Source: Symsagittifera roscoffensis
Lineage: Eukaryota; Xenacoelomorpha; Acoela; Convolutidae
Reading direction: 5' to 3'
Length of the DNA: 64,000 bases
NCBI RefSeq assembly: GCF_963678635.1
Contig: NC_087062.1
Span: 53,394,473 to 53,458,472, forward strand
Of the stretch, positions 1 through 12,099 are shown piece after piece (within the stretch, counting starts at the first letter, position 1; the number at the start of each line of letters is the position of its first letter). A program made the position numbers and the translations under genes. The notes below the pieces were generated by a model. It saw only the letters and a program-made list of their open reading frames with translations, was not told the origin of the DNA and did not search any database.

Positions 1-3000
1 AGTAACCTGCGGCGAGTATGTTTAAAATTGTAACTAAGTTTTATTCTTCACACGTGGCAAACTAGGCTGCACTAAAAATTTAATCCAAATTGAACTGAGT
101 CAGCTAATTGAAAAGTCCATACACAACTCTATTTATAACACTTAAACTTTGATATTATCGCTTAATTTAACTATTCGCTACCAATTCAAGGCAGTCGGAA
201 CAACTAGTTGCAGTAGTTCCTTCATACACAGTTTTAATAGAGCAATTTATGATGTTGTGGGATGTTGCCATAAATTATTTAGGTTTGATTGTTTTATTTT
301 TCACTTTCTGATTTCCTAAAAATTTGAACTATTTTTTTTCTTTTTCGTGATTGAAATACAACAATTCCAAATTAAAATTGACAAAAATAAACATCCTGAA
401 AATTTAAAAAGTTTTTTGAGTTTGATCGTTTTTTGTAAGATTAAGGGGTTTTAAACCTTGCCAATTATTCATAAGGCAAGTTTTGGTGTTTATTTTAGCT
501 TTGGTTAACATATGCGTCTGTTATATAGGAGCTAACAATACTGTCATAATTTTATAACTCATAATGTCATAACTCATACAAAATATTGTGAAAAAAAACT
601 AAATCAGTCAAAACACAAAAAAAGTTTAGTTTGAATTTTTGACTCGGCGTTTAAACACGGAAAATGAGCGAGCAATATTTTCGCTCCGCATGCGAAACCT
701 ACTTCGTTGTCATCAATCACGGTCAACGTCCCGTTATGCCGGAATAATTTTGTGGTCAGTTCCACTGCTTCATATTTAGGGTTTTGTCTTAATTGCGTTG
801 TATTACTCTTTGCTGCAGTCTTCTATTCACATAGACTGTTCTATGTTACATTGTGATGTTTTAATTGTCAAATATGTGAAAAATTAGCCGCCAGAAGAAG
901 CGTTTTATTTTTCAGTGTCTCTCATCAGAAGTTTTGTTACCATTGACAACTTTTCCAACATCCATCCAGGAAACATGAAGTTGTCGAGTACCTTCACAGA
1001 CCTCTTATTTTTAAATTTTCAAAAAATTAGGTAGTCTAATACATGCATCAATTGCTTAAATTTTAACTAGATTGTAAAACACTCATCTGCAAAGAATGAA
1101 CAAAAAGAAAACTAAAAAATGAAAAAATTGACAGAAAAAGCAAAAGATATGAGGCTACAGGTGTATCGGATATCTAATCTAGGCTAAAGCTGAGCTTAAG
1201 TTCTATTGGCTCAACAAACAAAAAAGTTTTTTGAAAGAGGTTTTATTACTATTAGAGCCAAGTACACAAGCACGATTTGCAATGTGGGAGATCTTCTGTT
1301 TAAGAAAGATACCTACCCTGAGTTCCTCGGTACATATGCTCAGTTTTCTACGGAATTTACCAGAAAAAAACTCAGTGCTAGGAAAAGCCGCACATTCAAT
1401 GTGAATGGCTATTTATTTGAAAAGATAGCCATCCTGACTTAAGTCACTACATGTGTCAGTTTTACGATCTTCCGTCTCGGCAGCTGCCACTCCGGGGCTC
1501 CAAACAAAGCATGTGCTTATTCGTTTATGGGCCAATGCACCAATTACCGTTTCATCCCATAGAAGCTGACTACCAAATCAGCCCATGGGGGAAGCGTCAA
1601 ACCGTCTGGTCCCATCTGATCTGTCCTGTGGAGATGTTGGGGCCTACAAGAGATCAATTGTGCATGGGGGTGAATGTTTGCTCGAAAGGCCGTTCAATTT
1701 AATTGATAATTTGCCATTTTTTCCTCAATAATGACAGATCAATCGCTTAATAATCTTCTGAAAATTTTTTTCTTTTTTGCCTAAAATTTTTCTGGCAACA
1801 CAATAGCATAAACAAAAAGTACAAGAAATTTTGCTTAGGTTGCTCAAATCTGAAGCAAAAGGGCGTAACTGTTGTGTTCGCCGAAAAACTACTCGTTATG
1901 GAAAAGTGTTTCAAAAAGAATTAGGATTTTTTCAGATGCACGCCGTCTGATTTTTTTTCTAATGGCTTATTCAATTTGGCTATTTGAAGCTTAGTTTTCT
2001 AATTCTCCGGAAAAAAACTTTCCGGAATTTTTTTTTCATCAAGCCTGAAACCTTTTTTGTTTTCAAGTCTTCGAGTAAGTGTTGAATCAACTTTAAGGAT
2101 ATGTTTCCCGCTCGCTGATTTTTTTCCATCGTTTTTGAGTTTTTTTGAGACTTTGAAACGCTAAAAGGTTAACTGCATTTGTTTGGTGTTAAAGGTATGA
2201 AACTGGCTCGTTTTGTTCTCAAAATCGTTCTTCAATTTTGATTTATTGTCCGCGATGAAAAAAATTCTGCTGATTTTTTTTCTGCTGACCTTATTTTTAG
2301 TTTGGTTCGAAAAATTTTAGCCTAGCTTCTGGGTGTATGCGGAAAGTCTTTTGAAAACTCACGTAATTTTTGTGTGCTGTCGAAACATTTTTTATAAATT
2401 CACCGGCTGCCACATTGCAATATAAAAAAGGCTCCTATAGGATTCATTAGAAAAATTATTCAGGTTAACTCACTAACCTTCTTGATGTTGCTAGCAGAAA
2501 ATATACATCCTAATCGAGGGGGACATGGTGTGATTACAATGATGTGATAAAAAACTACTTAGCTACAGCAACATCTTGAAAGTTTCACACCTGAACTTTC
2601 GTAGTCTCTGTAGTTCACAAACTTGACTAAAAGCTCTGGAAAAAAAATAATGAAAAAAATCAATTATTGAGTTCAGTCAACCTTTTTTTTATTGGGCAGA
2701 CAAAAACAATTACTGGTCATTTGTTATTATTATTTTTTTTCATTTGGACGAGATCGAAAAATTGAGTCCTTGAAAAGGGTGGAGTTGTGATGTTCCTAAA
2801 ACCTATGAAACTAAATGTAGATTCGCTGCCTGATCTAGATATATAAAAAGTGTGAAAAAGATTAACATTAAGACCATTTATCCACGGGGGAAAGGACCAA
2901 CACAAGAGATGTGCAGTTCATCACTGCGAACCGCTGTTGTGGCATTGTTTACGAACTACATGCATTTTTTTGGAAATTTTTTTGGGCTGGGTAATGTTGC

Positions 3001-4384
3001 TTCACCCTTAAGCAACGAGCACGGATCATGGTCGGCCTCGAACATCGGACCTTTCGATTGAGAAGCGGAGACGTAACCAATTCACAACCGCTCCAAAAAA
3101 TATGGAAGTGTTTGACTGGAAGTTTATCCAGCAAATAAACTAAAAAACTATGTTTTCTTCCTAGCAATTTGTCCTTTAATCCAGATGGAAATCAAAGACC
3201 TGATTTTACAGAAAGTTTGCAGAATCGATAGTTTATTCTCAATTATTTAATTAATATTCACCTCCTCTAGGTGATTACGTTTTGAATTTTCTGAAAGAAG
3301 AGAAGAAACATTATGTTAGATACAAAATTTAAGCCATACGATCTTAAGGTTCAAACCATTTTATCCCAAATTCTTTCAACCAAACTAATCGATTACTTTA
3401 ACAAAATTAACTCTGAATTCGAAAAATGAAAAAAAAAAACGAGTTTGGCCCCTAATTAAATAAAACTGCTCGTATCAGGGAAAAGCTCTGAATAATCCGA
3501 CTGCCTTTTAAACTTTTTGGAGCAGAAAAAACATTGATAAAATTAAATGTAATAAAAACAAAAAAAAACATGTTTTTTCTAAAATTTGAATTTTTTAAAT
3601 AAAAATCATCTCCCCACAAGCCATATAAATAACAAAAGGATAGATTTTGCTTCTTGTAACAAATGAATTATGGCAAAAAAGCTTCCTTCAACCCATCTTG
3701 AAACAATTTCTAGAAAAATTAAATCTCCGCTTACGCGTAAAGAGCGCGAATTATATCGCGCGTTAATTGTCCCAAATTGGCCAAAATGGCAATCTTTAAA
3801 CTCCCATAACTTTACGAAAAATGATCACAGGGGACTCATTTTTTCAAATTGAAGCTCAGGACAACAATACCTTTCGAATGATAAAAAAATTCCGTCGAAA
3901 ATGGCTAGTTAAAAAGTCGAAATTTGTCTGAAGAAAAAAAAAAACCCACACCGAGCACATATTCCGTTACTTTCGTATCGAAAGTCGGAACAATTATATC
4001 AGACTGCTTCTATGTTTTTTTTTACCAATATACTTGTTTAAAAACAGATTCAATCCTCTAAGCGCACAATTTACAATAAAAAACAACAAAAACATTTTTA
4101 TCACAGTATAGAAAACTAATGATTGGAGATCTACATCTAAAATTGTAAGGCATTGTTGTAAGGACTTTGCAACCACACAAACAGCTGTGTTTATTAGAAC
4201 TGGTACAGCTAGGATGAGTCTGCAAAAACCTCTCATGATGACAATTTGTCAATAAGCAACCAGTATCGATGTTGAAAAAAAGAGAAGCTCAAGATTACAA
4301 ACAAGATATCAAATATCAGTTATTATTTCGGATGCAAAGTATTAGACAATTTTAATTTGTCCTATTTTTCATTCTTAGGGTGGT
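1..4384. other. AT-rich stretch with no gene recognised
   Basis: No reading frame here shows a domain or codon pattern I trust; the longest are under 90 codons and many begin with non-ATG codons. The sequence is AT-rich with long A and T runs. One dispersed-repeat copy (3768-3940) is annotated separately. I see no RNA gene or splice-site pattern that builds an exon. Confidence 0.6.
3768..3940 (+). repeat. Dispersed repeat, copy 1 (partner at 56446)
   Basis: This stretch aligns along its length, with many substitutions, to 56446-56605. Shared landmarks in the same order are an AATTTGGC/AATTGGCC start, a CCCATAAC block, a GAGCTCAG/AAGCTCAGG block, and a closing TCAAAATTTGTCT or equivalent followed by an A run. 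No coding potential or terminal inverted repeat is seen. It is an old interspersed repeat of unknown class. Confidence 0.5.
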
Positions 4385-6310
4385 TTTTCGATAAACACTT
4401 CTAACTACCGAGAGAAATCACTTGAAATGAAATGGTTCAAATTTGAACTCCTTCAAGAATTTCTTACTATCTTGAAAACTTCCAAGTCCCGTTGATTCAT
4501 CCACGTTGGTACTAAAAGATCCAGCCAAAAGTATCTACGTTTGAATGTTTCGAAGAAGCCTTACCTTTCTTCTAATGAAAATACTAATAAGTAGAATGAT
4601 TCCACTTAGCTCAACAAAAGCTCGTTACGATTTATTCTTTTTTTGAATAATGATTCAGAAAGTATAGACCATTATCAATTAATCCTGCAACGTCACTTAC
4701 AGGGGCGGATTTAGGGTGGGGGGCGGGGGTGGTGGACACGGACGTTTTCCTTCCCCCCCCCCCTCAGGAATTCGACCCCATGCCGACCCAAAGGGTCCCC
4801 CTTTGTACTAATTTGAGGTATCCCTTTTTGGCTGACTGATATTCTAAATAAGAGGGGGAGCGCGCGTCAAAATTTTCCAAAAAGTGCCTAAAAACGCCCT
4901 TTTTGGCCTGTTTTTTTTTCAAAAAAAGGCTCGACAAAGTTTTCGAAATTTTTTTGAGAATCCAACACCCACCCTTCGAGAAAATCCTAGATCCGCCCCT
5001 CGTCATATATGTTTAAGAAAATTTGACAAGCATATTAATGAATATCTTTTTAAGAGATAATGGTTTTCGAGTCTCGTAATTTTTATATGCACTAGAAAAA
5101 CTGACAAATCATTTGGTAAAACATTTGACTAGAACTAAATTGCTGCAGCATCTCCTCTCAATCTCTCTAAAGTCTTCACTCCATCAATTAATTTAAACTA
5201 AAATCAATATAAAAAAAAGAAAATTTCAAAAAATAAATGAATTGAAAGCAATGTAAGCAACATGTAACAAAGAAACAAGGCGATGAAATGTGAACTAGAT
5301 TAGATTAAATTATTTTGCAAAACAGTACTGGGAACGATCGCTTTAATTCTGTACATAAATGATCTGAATCAAAAAATAAAAAATTACAGTAAGGTCATTC
5401 AAAACGCTGATGGTGCAAAGGAGTACGTCGAAAAAGAATATCTGGATACCGCTTTAAACGGATGAAAAATTTCTTGCGACATCATATTTAAATAGAAAAA
5501 ATTCATTGAATCTGAATGTTGGAACAAACAAAGAAAACAGACTTCATGGTGGTCAGTAAATCCAACATGGCTATAACCAGCGTGAAAACCACTCATTTTG
5601 AAAATAAGAAACTTAAAATAAAACTTTCCTAAAATACCACGGGATCATAATTGATCAAACACTTATTTATCAGAAGGAGGTAAAAACAAACTATGAAATT
5701 TGGCGTTTTGAATTGACACCCTGCGTTCTAATGGAAAACCTTGCAACGCAAGGTGTTAATACAACACGATATACATGGAAATTCTTATGACCGCACTCGT
5801 TTTGAGCCATATAGATTATGCAGCTGGCTTACGAAAAAATTATTGAAACAATATAAAAAAATACTTGTCAAAAAATGTTTCAAGCAGTTGCAAAGGTCTG
5901 CAATACATCGTTTCCCCCAACCACTACTCCTGGATTGGAAGCAGGCTAAACTTCAATGAACTTTTTTTGGAAAATCAATTGAACAGAACAAATGTGCATC
6001 TTGTTGCATCTAGACTTGATTTTGCGGAAGCGTTTGGTATCATCAATTATATTAACCTGAAATCAAATGATGTAAAAATTTCCGCAACTACACAAAAAGT
6101 GTTTACTAGCAAGGGTAAACCTAAAAAGAGTCAACAAGAAAACTCGTTCATTGTGATATTATGTCAAAACAAACTACCAACAACACAAAAGATGAAAAAA
6201 ATATTTGGAGACATAGTAGCAGACAGTTTGAAAATGATTTTTTTTAAATTTACAAATTATATTTTAAAGGATTTTTTGTTGAGAATAATTCAGACTTAAA
6301 ACGGCTTTGT
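4385..6310 (+). pseudogene. LINE relic, repeat unit 1 of an old tandem array
   Basis: A badly decayed non-LTR retrotransposon fragment. Near 5325-5375 the plus strand reads a reverse-transcriptase block ending LILYINDLN, which follows motif B in CR1/jockey-like LINEs, then a decayed ADD-type block (NADGAKEY). Near 5640 KIPRDHN sits where LINEs have a LGVIID-like block. Stops and frameshifts are frequent. The whole unit, including non-coding flanks, is repeated at 6320-9035 and begins again at 9036, so the relic was part of a tandem duplication. It is interrupted by a MITE at 4700-5001. Confidence 0.6.
4700..5001. mobile_element. hAT-like MITE (terminal AGGGGCGGAT repeats)
   Basis: The left end reads CAGGGGCGGATTTAGG and the right end is its complement (CCTAGATCCGCCCCT). 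The flanking octamers gtcactta and gtcatata agree at 6 of 8 positions, as expected for an old 8-bp target-site duplication. CAGGGG ends with 8-bp duplications are typical of hAT elements. The inside is G/C-run rich, non-coding and about 300 bp. Its inner part resembles 51190-51415, so the family has another partial copy in this window. Confidence 0.65.
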
Positions 6311-6319
6311 AACTTTTTT

Positions 6320-9035
6320 ATATGTTCTATCTACCGCAATCTCAATTGAACTTAAATGGTTAAAATTTGGGTTTTTTATATAAAAAAAATGCAATAAAAA
6401 ACCGAAAAGCCTTGATCATAGAAAATTTTTAAGTCCTTCTGATACATCCAATTTGGCGATGAAAGTTGAAGCGAGTATCTATTAATTACTTTGTAAGAAC
6501 AAAACCTTTATATTTTGTTGTAATGAAAATTCTTTAAAGTAAAATAATTCCACTCAGCCTTACAAAAGATCTTGTTTCTGTAATTAATAAAAAAAGATTT
6601 ATCAGAAGCGATAGACTAATATCAATAACTCCTCTGCTTTGTCCAAGGTCTTTGAAAAATGTTTTACAAACAATTGATTGACTACATTTTATAAAATAAT
6701 AGTTTTCGATCATCGTATTCAGTTTAAGATGCAATAATAAAAAAAATTTGAAGATTTTGTAAACCGTTCGACTAGAACCAATTTGTTGCTAGTTCTTTAT
6801 GCAATCTTTCAGAAGCTTTTTGTTCCATCAAGCATATTAAATTGAGTTTAAAATTAGATAAATCAGGATTTTCAGATTTTTCTAAAAATTAATGACTGAC
6901 AATTTTTTAAATAACAACTAACAAAAAACAAATGTATGCGAAATTGAAGTAGAATCGATTAAATTGTTTTAAGGCCTTGTGCAAGGAACGGTATCAGGAA
7001 CACTCATTTTCAATCTGTTTATAAAATACATACACAAAAACAATCAAAATACTGTAAAGTCATTGAAAACACTGATAATGCAAAGGAGCTGATCGAAAAT
7101 GAAATATTGGATACCGATATGATTCAGATAAAAAACTTGTTGCGACATCATCTTTATACTTCAGAAAACTTTTGTTGAAACTTTCGTTGAAAAAACAGAG
7201 AAGTCAGATTTCATTGTACTCAGTGAATCAAAAACTGCAAAAAGAGCGAATTGCTATAAATTCATTTTGAAACAAAAAACACCATTCCTAAAATACCACG
7301 GGGTCATAATTGATCAAAAACTAATTTATTAGATTATTAAAAATCATCCGTAAATTTTTGACGTGTTGTATTAAAACCTTAAGAGGCAATAAAATACCAT
7401 AGAACTCAAAGTTTTATTACAACACAATAGAAATGGGAACTTTTCTAATGACTGCACTCATTTTGAATCAAAAATGCTGCTGTTTCACTCAAAAGATTAT
7501 CGACCCAGCTAAAAAATCAGCGGACAAACATTTAAAGGTCTGCAATACAATTTAACTTCCAAATTCAAAAGAAAAACAAAATGTTGCCCACCCGCACAGA
7601 CAAAACTGGTTTCGGATCGATTTAAATTGATTTTATTCGATTTTAAATCGATCCAAATCGAATAACATATTACGAAAATAAATGGATTTTAAATCGATTT
7701 AAATTAATCTTTTTGAAAATTTTAAATCGATTCAAGTGTCTAAAAAATCGATTTCAATCGATTTGGGTGGATTTTCCGACTCACTAAAATCCATCCGAAA
7801 CTCACTTAAATCCATTTTAAATCGATTTAAATCGATCTTATTTGAATTTTTGGATCAATTTAAGTGTCTTAAAAATCGATTTAAATTGATTTGGATGGAT
7901 TTTCAGACACACTAAAATCAGTTTTTTGCTAACACGTCAAAAAAACATACCCTTTAAAAAAAATTGGAATTTTTTATTTTCGATTTTTTAAATATAAACA
8001 CTCGTGCCAGATGTTATAGAATTCAATAAAATGATCCACATAAATCAGGTTTTAAGCTCGAAAATAGGCAATGAAATTATAAAAAATTATTATAAATCCT
8101 ATTTTGCAAAATCCTATAAAAACAAACAAGAAAAGGGTCAGAATGAATTAAAATTTGATCTCATTAATATGCAAGTAAATCATCAAAAATAATGAAAATA
8201 AATCAGATTTGGGCAAAGCTTATAAAATGAATAAAAAAAGGTTCAATATAGATCAGTTTTTGAACTCAAAATATGCAAAAAAAATCATAGAATATTTTTG
8301 ATAGTTTGGTCTTTTTATTTGTTTTTGTTATGCTACAAAACGCTATGGATGTATAACGAAAAATGATAGGCAATGAAGAAATGCAACAAAAGTTCGAAAC
8401 TGTTAAATCTCAAATAAAAATAATCGATTTAAATAGATTTAAATCCGTTTAAACCCCCTTAAAATTAAATACAAATTCAGACTGGAAAAAATGATTCAAA
8501 ATTGATTGTTTCATACTAAAATCGACTAAATTTAATCAACGTACTTTTTTCATACTAAAATCGATCCTAATCAATTTTTGTCAGTGCGGGCATTCTTTTT
8601 CCCTGGATTGGAAACAAGCTTGATATTTTGTATATAATTAAAGATGCGTTACTATACAGCAGTTACTCATTTGAAAAATATCTATTGAACAGAACCAACA
8701 GAACCGTCTTATCTCTTCCTGTTTTTTCAAAAGCGTTTGTTGTCATCAATCACAATTAACTAAAATCAAATATTACAAGGACTTTGCAACCACAGGAAAA
8801 AGGTTTAAAAGAAATGGTGAGCTTAAAAAGAATCAAGAAAAAATCATTCATTATAAGGTTATTTCGAAAAAAACGAACAGCAATGCTAAAGAATAAAAAA
8901 ACGTATAAAAAATTGAAAAATTGGAAGACATTGTATCAAACAGTTTCAAAATGTTTCAGTTTATAAACTATATGAACTTTAGGATCGTTTTCGATTAACA
9001 GAAAACTTTAGACATAACACGGCCTTGTAATTTAT
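6320..9035 (+). pseudogene. LINE relic, repeat unit 2 of an old tandem array
   Basis: Second copy of the unit at 4385-6310, alignable through its non-coding start (about 6340-6850), its RT remnant (about 6975-7110, where the YINDLN block is decayed) and its tail (about 8790-9030, matching 6090-6310). The phrase CTAAAATACCACGGGGTCAT near 7290 is nearly identical to that near 5630. It contains no open frame. The unit is longer than copy 1 because of a 1-kb inverted-repeat element at 7591-8590. Confidence 0.6.
7591..8590. mobile_element. 1-kb MITE-like element with CCCGCAC ends and ATCGATTTAAAT-rich interior
   Basis: The left end cccgcacagacaaaa (7591-7605) is the near-perfect reverse complement of the right end ttttgtcagtgcggg (8576-8590). 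The dinucleotide CA lies directly outside both ends, compatible with a 2-bp target duplication. Inside, 7610-7930 and 8405-8575 are full of short self-complementary words such as ATCGATTTAAAT, so both arms resemble each other. No transposase is present. The insertion splits a LINE relic whose intact counterpart lies near 5920-5945, which supports it being an insertion. Confidence 0.7.
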
Positions 9036-9295
9036 GCAACAGTTCGAACTACCGCGAGAACTAACTTGAACAAAATTGGTTCCAAATTGGGTTTTTCAAC
9101 TTCTATTAAATGCAAAACAGATTTAAGAAGCCTAAATCATGAAATCTTTTAGGTCCTGTTGATACTTCAACCTAGGTATTGAAAGATGAAGCAAGTTATA
9201 ATTAAATTAGTTTTTAGGAACGAAAACCTTTTCATTACATACGGAATTTACTAAAAAAAATTAATTCAACTCAACCTCACAAAAGTTCTTGAAAG
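9036..9295 (+). repeat. Partial third unit of the tandem LINE-relic array
   Basis: Starts with the same block (AACTACCGCGAGAACTAACT) that opens units 1 and 2 at about 4405 and 6335. It can be followed to the 'ctcaacctcacaaaag' landmark, then the homology stops. It carries no coding sequence. Confidence 0.5.
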
Positions 9296-10287
9296 CGATA
9301 ACAATTTTTTTTTCACAAAAAAAAATTAAAATTTTTACTGATTTTGGAAGCAGCAACCACATTTGGAAATTTCAAAATGACGTATTACCAGCTTATATGG
9401 AATTAGATTACCCAAACTGCCAACTTACTGAACTTTGTCGAAGAACAGCATCTTCGCACAGCGATAGAACACTGTAATTGTAAATTTAAAAAAATATATA
9501 TCTCCTCGTGATATTGTTCCTAAGCAAATGAAAAGTAAGAACTCCTAGAATAAAGTAAACTACAAAGGCAGTGAAATTGAAAGACAATGGTCGTTTGGCT
9601 GACTACAGCGATCAGAAACACTAATCGATTTTTCGTAAGAGCGATCGAAAAGTCTCACCACCAAAATCTGTTTTTGGCCGACCTTGATATACAAATTTTC
9701 CTTCGTGAAAACCGTGGTTTGCAAAGTGTAAAAATGATAAAACGCTCAATAGAATGATGCTCTGTTAGTGATTGTTATGAACTGTAAAAAAGTGATCATT
9801 TGAGACAAAAATTATTGCCAAAATTACGTCTTTTTTCCGCGAACTACAGTTTTGGATACATTCGAGTTTTCGACAGCACAATTAGGAGCCGCGTCCCTTG
9901 CACGAACCAAGAAACAAAATTATTCGAGCTCATTAGTCGACAAAACGAGCGGTCCCCCTAAAACGACAAAACGATCGGGCCTATAAAGTGAGCCCATATA
10001 AGCATTCAATCTCAATTTAACATATGCGGATTCGACTTTACTTTATACGTCACTGCTAGCTAAATACCTGAATGAAAAACACTACCGAGGATCGTGAACA
10101 CAAATTTTGTTTTAACATGGTCGTGAACAAATAGAATAACGAAGCCAACAAAATTTCAATCTACCGCAGAGCATCTAGCGGAAGAAGGCGAGAAGATACG
10201 ACATGAGGACAAAAATTGAAGACTGTCAAACAGTTTTCGTTGGAGCTATCGGAGGCCTTTTTGAAGAGATATTTTGTGTGTGTGTCG
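9296..10287. other. No feature recognised
   Basis: No recognisable protein, RNA or repeat boundary. Base composition becomes less AT-rich after about 9850, approaching the minisatellite. Confidence 0.5.
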
Positions 10288-10510
10288 AAGCGACTACCCC
10301 ATGTGTTGGAACAGCTGCCCTGTGGGTTGGGACGACTACCTTATGCGTTGGAGTGGCTTCCCTGTGAATTAAGTCGAATAAATTGTGTTTTTGGGTGAGT
10401 CACCTGTGTGTTGTGGCCACCACCCTGTATTGGGCTGACTACCCTATGTGATGGGCGACTAAATTTTACGTTGGGGTAACTGCTATTTGTGTTGGGCGAC
10501 TACCCTGGTT
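10288..10510 (+). repeat. Degenerate minisatellite, about 21-bp period
   Basis: Roughly ten units of about 20-21 bp, each resembling CGACTACCCTATGTGTTGGG, run head to tail with substitutions and small length changes. Because the period is a multiple of three, the first units translate as a seven-residue repeat (RLPHVLE, QLPCGLG, RLPYALE, WLPCELS), but the frame closes after four units. I treat it as a non-coding tandem repeat. Confidence 0.7.
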
Positions 10511-11849
10511 GATACAGCGGTGATCATTGCTGCGTAAAACATAGAGAAAAAAAGTAAGACAAACCTAAACCAAAACTAAACTTCACAAACAAAACATAGG
10601 CTAAACCTTTGATGTCCTTTAGAAAATGAAGTTTTGGTTAAGGAAAAATACAGTTGCAAATAATAGACAAATAATAGAAAACAGAACGATCAAGACAAGT
10701 CAAGAAATAATTGAAGCTGCGCCAACGTGCAGAAATGGTGCTGAGTTCTCTGCAATTGGCAGTTGCACACAAAGAAAAACTGGCAGAAAGATTGGCAATA
10801 TCAGGGGCAACCAACAGAGACCATCGCACACAAAGTGGAAGGCGAAAGCAAGACGCGAGCAGAAGCTGAGACAGAGCAGGTGCCTGCGCTTCAAAAACAG
10901 GATTAAGGTGACTATGAATTGTTTTGCTTTGTGCCTTGTGAGTTTTATTATTGTTGTTTGTGGCCTTGAAAAAAATGACCACAATATTTTTGCTTGCTGT
11001 ATTTTTGCCTGCTGTAGACAAAATTTAGAGAGAAACCTAACTTTGAAAATTGTGTTCGACAAATTAAAACTTTTCAAAAACTTCAAACTTTAGTACACGA
11101 ACTGAACTTTTTAAGACAGTGTCTGAAAAACTGTCTAAGACCGGATTTTTGAAGTTAAGGTCCCTGAGAACGTTTTTTTTGAGATCAAGCCCAGCATAAT
11201 CTTCAACTGAAACTTTAAGGACTGAGACATCTAGGGCATATGAGGACAGGAAAAGGTATGAGGAGATGATAATGAGGACCCGATCGCTGAAACAGAAAAA
11301 AAAATCGACGAATAGTTGTGTTCATCCGTTTTCAGTTTTGTGAGGCGTCAAGTTGATGAAAGCTTAAAGACAACATCAGAAGACCCTAGAAAACAATTAA
11401 AAAACTGTCGGAGAGACAAAACAAACCACTTCGGGAAAAGTTAGCAATCAGATAAGGTTCTTGGGAAAATTGAATTGTCTGGATGGGCATACGAACTGGT
11501 TTCAATGGGTCGGAAGCATCCAATCGGAGAAAATTTTGTATGAAACGCACTTTTTGGCTGATATCGACATTTTCCTCTCACAATTGAAAAAAAATCGGGT
11601 GAAACTTTGGGTAAATTGGAAGTTGCGGCAAAGGATTATGTAAAAACGTAAGGCAAACTTCAAGAGACAAAGCAGCTGCAAAAACGAGGAAAACCTTCAT
11701 TGATAATGGGTTGCTGCTTGTTCTGGGTTCTGATAAGGGGTAAGTTTTTGCATAATGAGGAAAAACTTATGAGAACCCTTACAAAACGCTTGCAAGTTTT
11801 TTGAGTACATTAATGGAGCCAGTATCGAAACCATCAATAATTCTTCAAG

Positions 11850-12075
11850 AGTATCACTTGAAAACACCGGCGGGAACGGAGATACAGTCAGCGGATGACA
11901 AGAACAGTTTGCGCCCATGTTGGAACAGGAAATTAACATATAGATCAAAAGAGGTTGAATACAAGAGATGCAGAAACTGGTACCATCCTAAGTGCGGTAA
12001 AGTATTCGATGATGTGTACGCATCAATTACCGCGATGTTCTTGTATTGTGAAAAATGCTGCCGCGCTAATAACAA
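11850..12075 (+). pseudogene. PHD-finger relic, LINE ORF1-like
   Basis: An open stretch contains C-x2-C-x2-WYH-x2-C (CRNWYHPKC) preceded by a single Cys and followed about 22 residues later by YCEKCC. This is the Cys/His spacing of a PHD-type zinc finger (C4HC3-like). Such fingers occur in ORF1 of CR1-clade LINEs and in chromatin proteins. No upstream exon signals are seen and the next recognisable sequence is a Penelope-like relic, so a retroelement origin is more likely than a host gene. The family assignment is inference. Confidence 0.5.
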
Positions 12076-12099
12076 TGAGAAGTTTGCTCCCCAGGTAAA

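Noticed and set aside
1206-1702. Two neighbouring frames of 78 and 83 codons
   Set aside because: One starts with TTG, neither shows a domain or splice context, and there is no repeat or homology support.
10638-11093. Overlapping open frames of 127-155 codons on both strands
   Set aside because: Three mutually overlapping frames with no domain; a faint LINE ORF1-like phrase (LAVAHKEKLAERLAI) appears in yet another frame. Not supportable as a gene.
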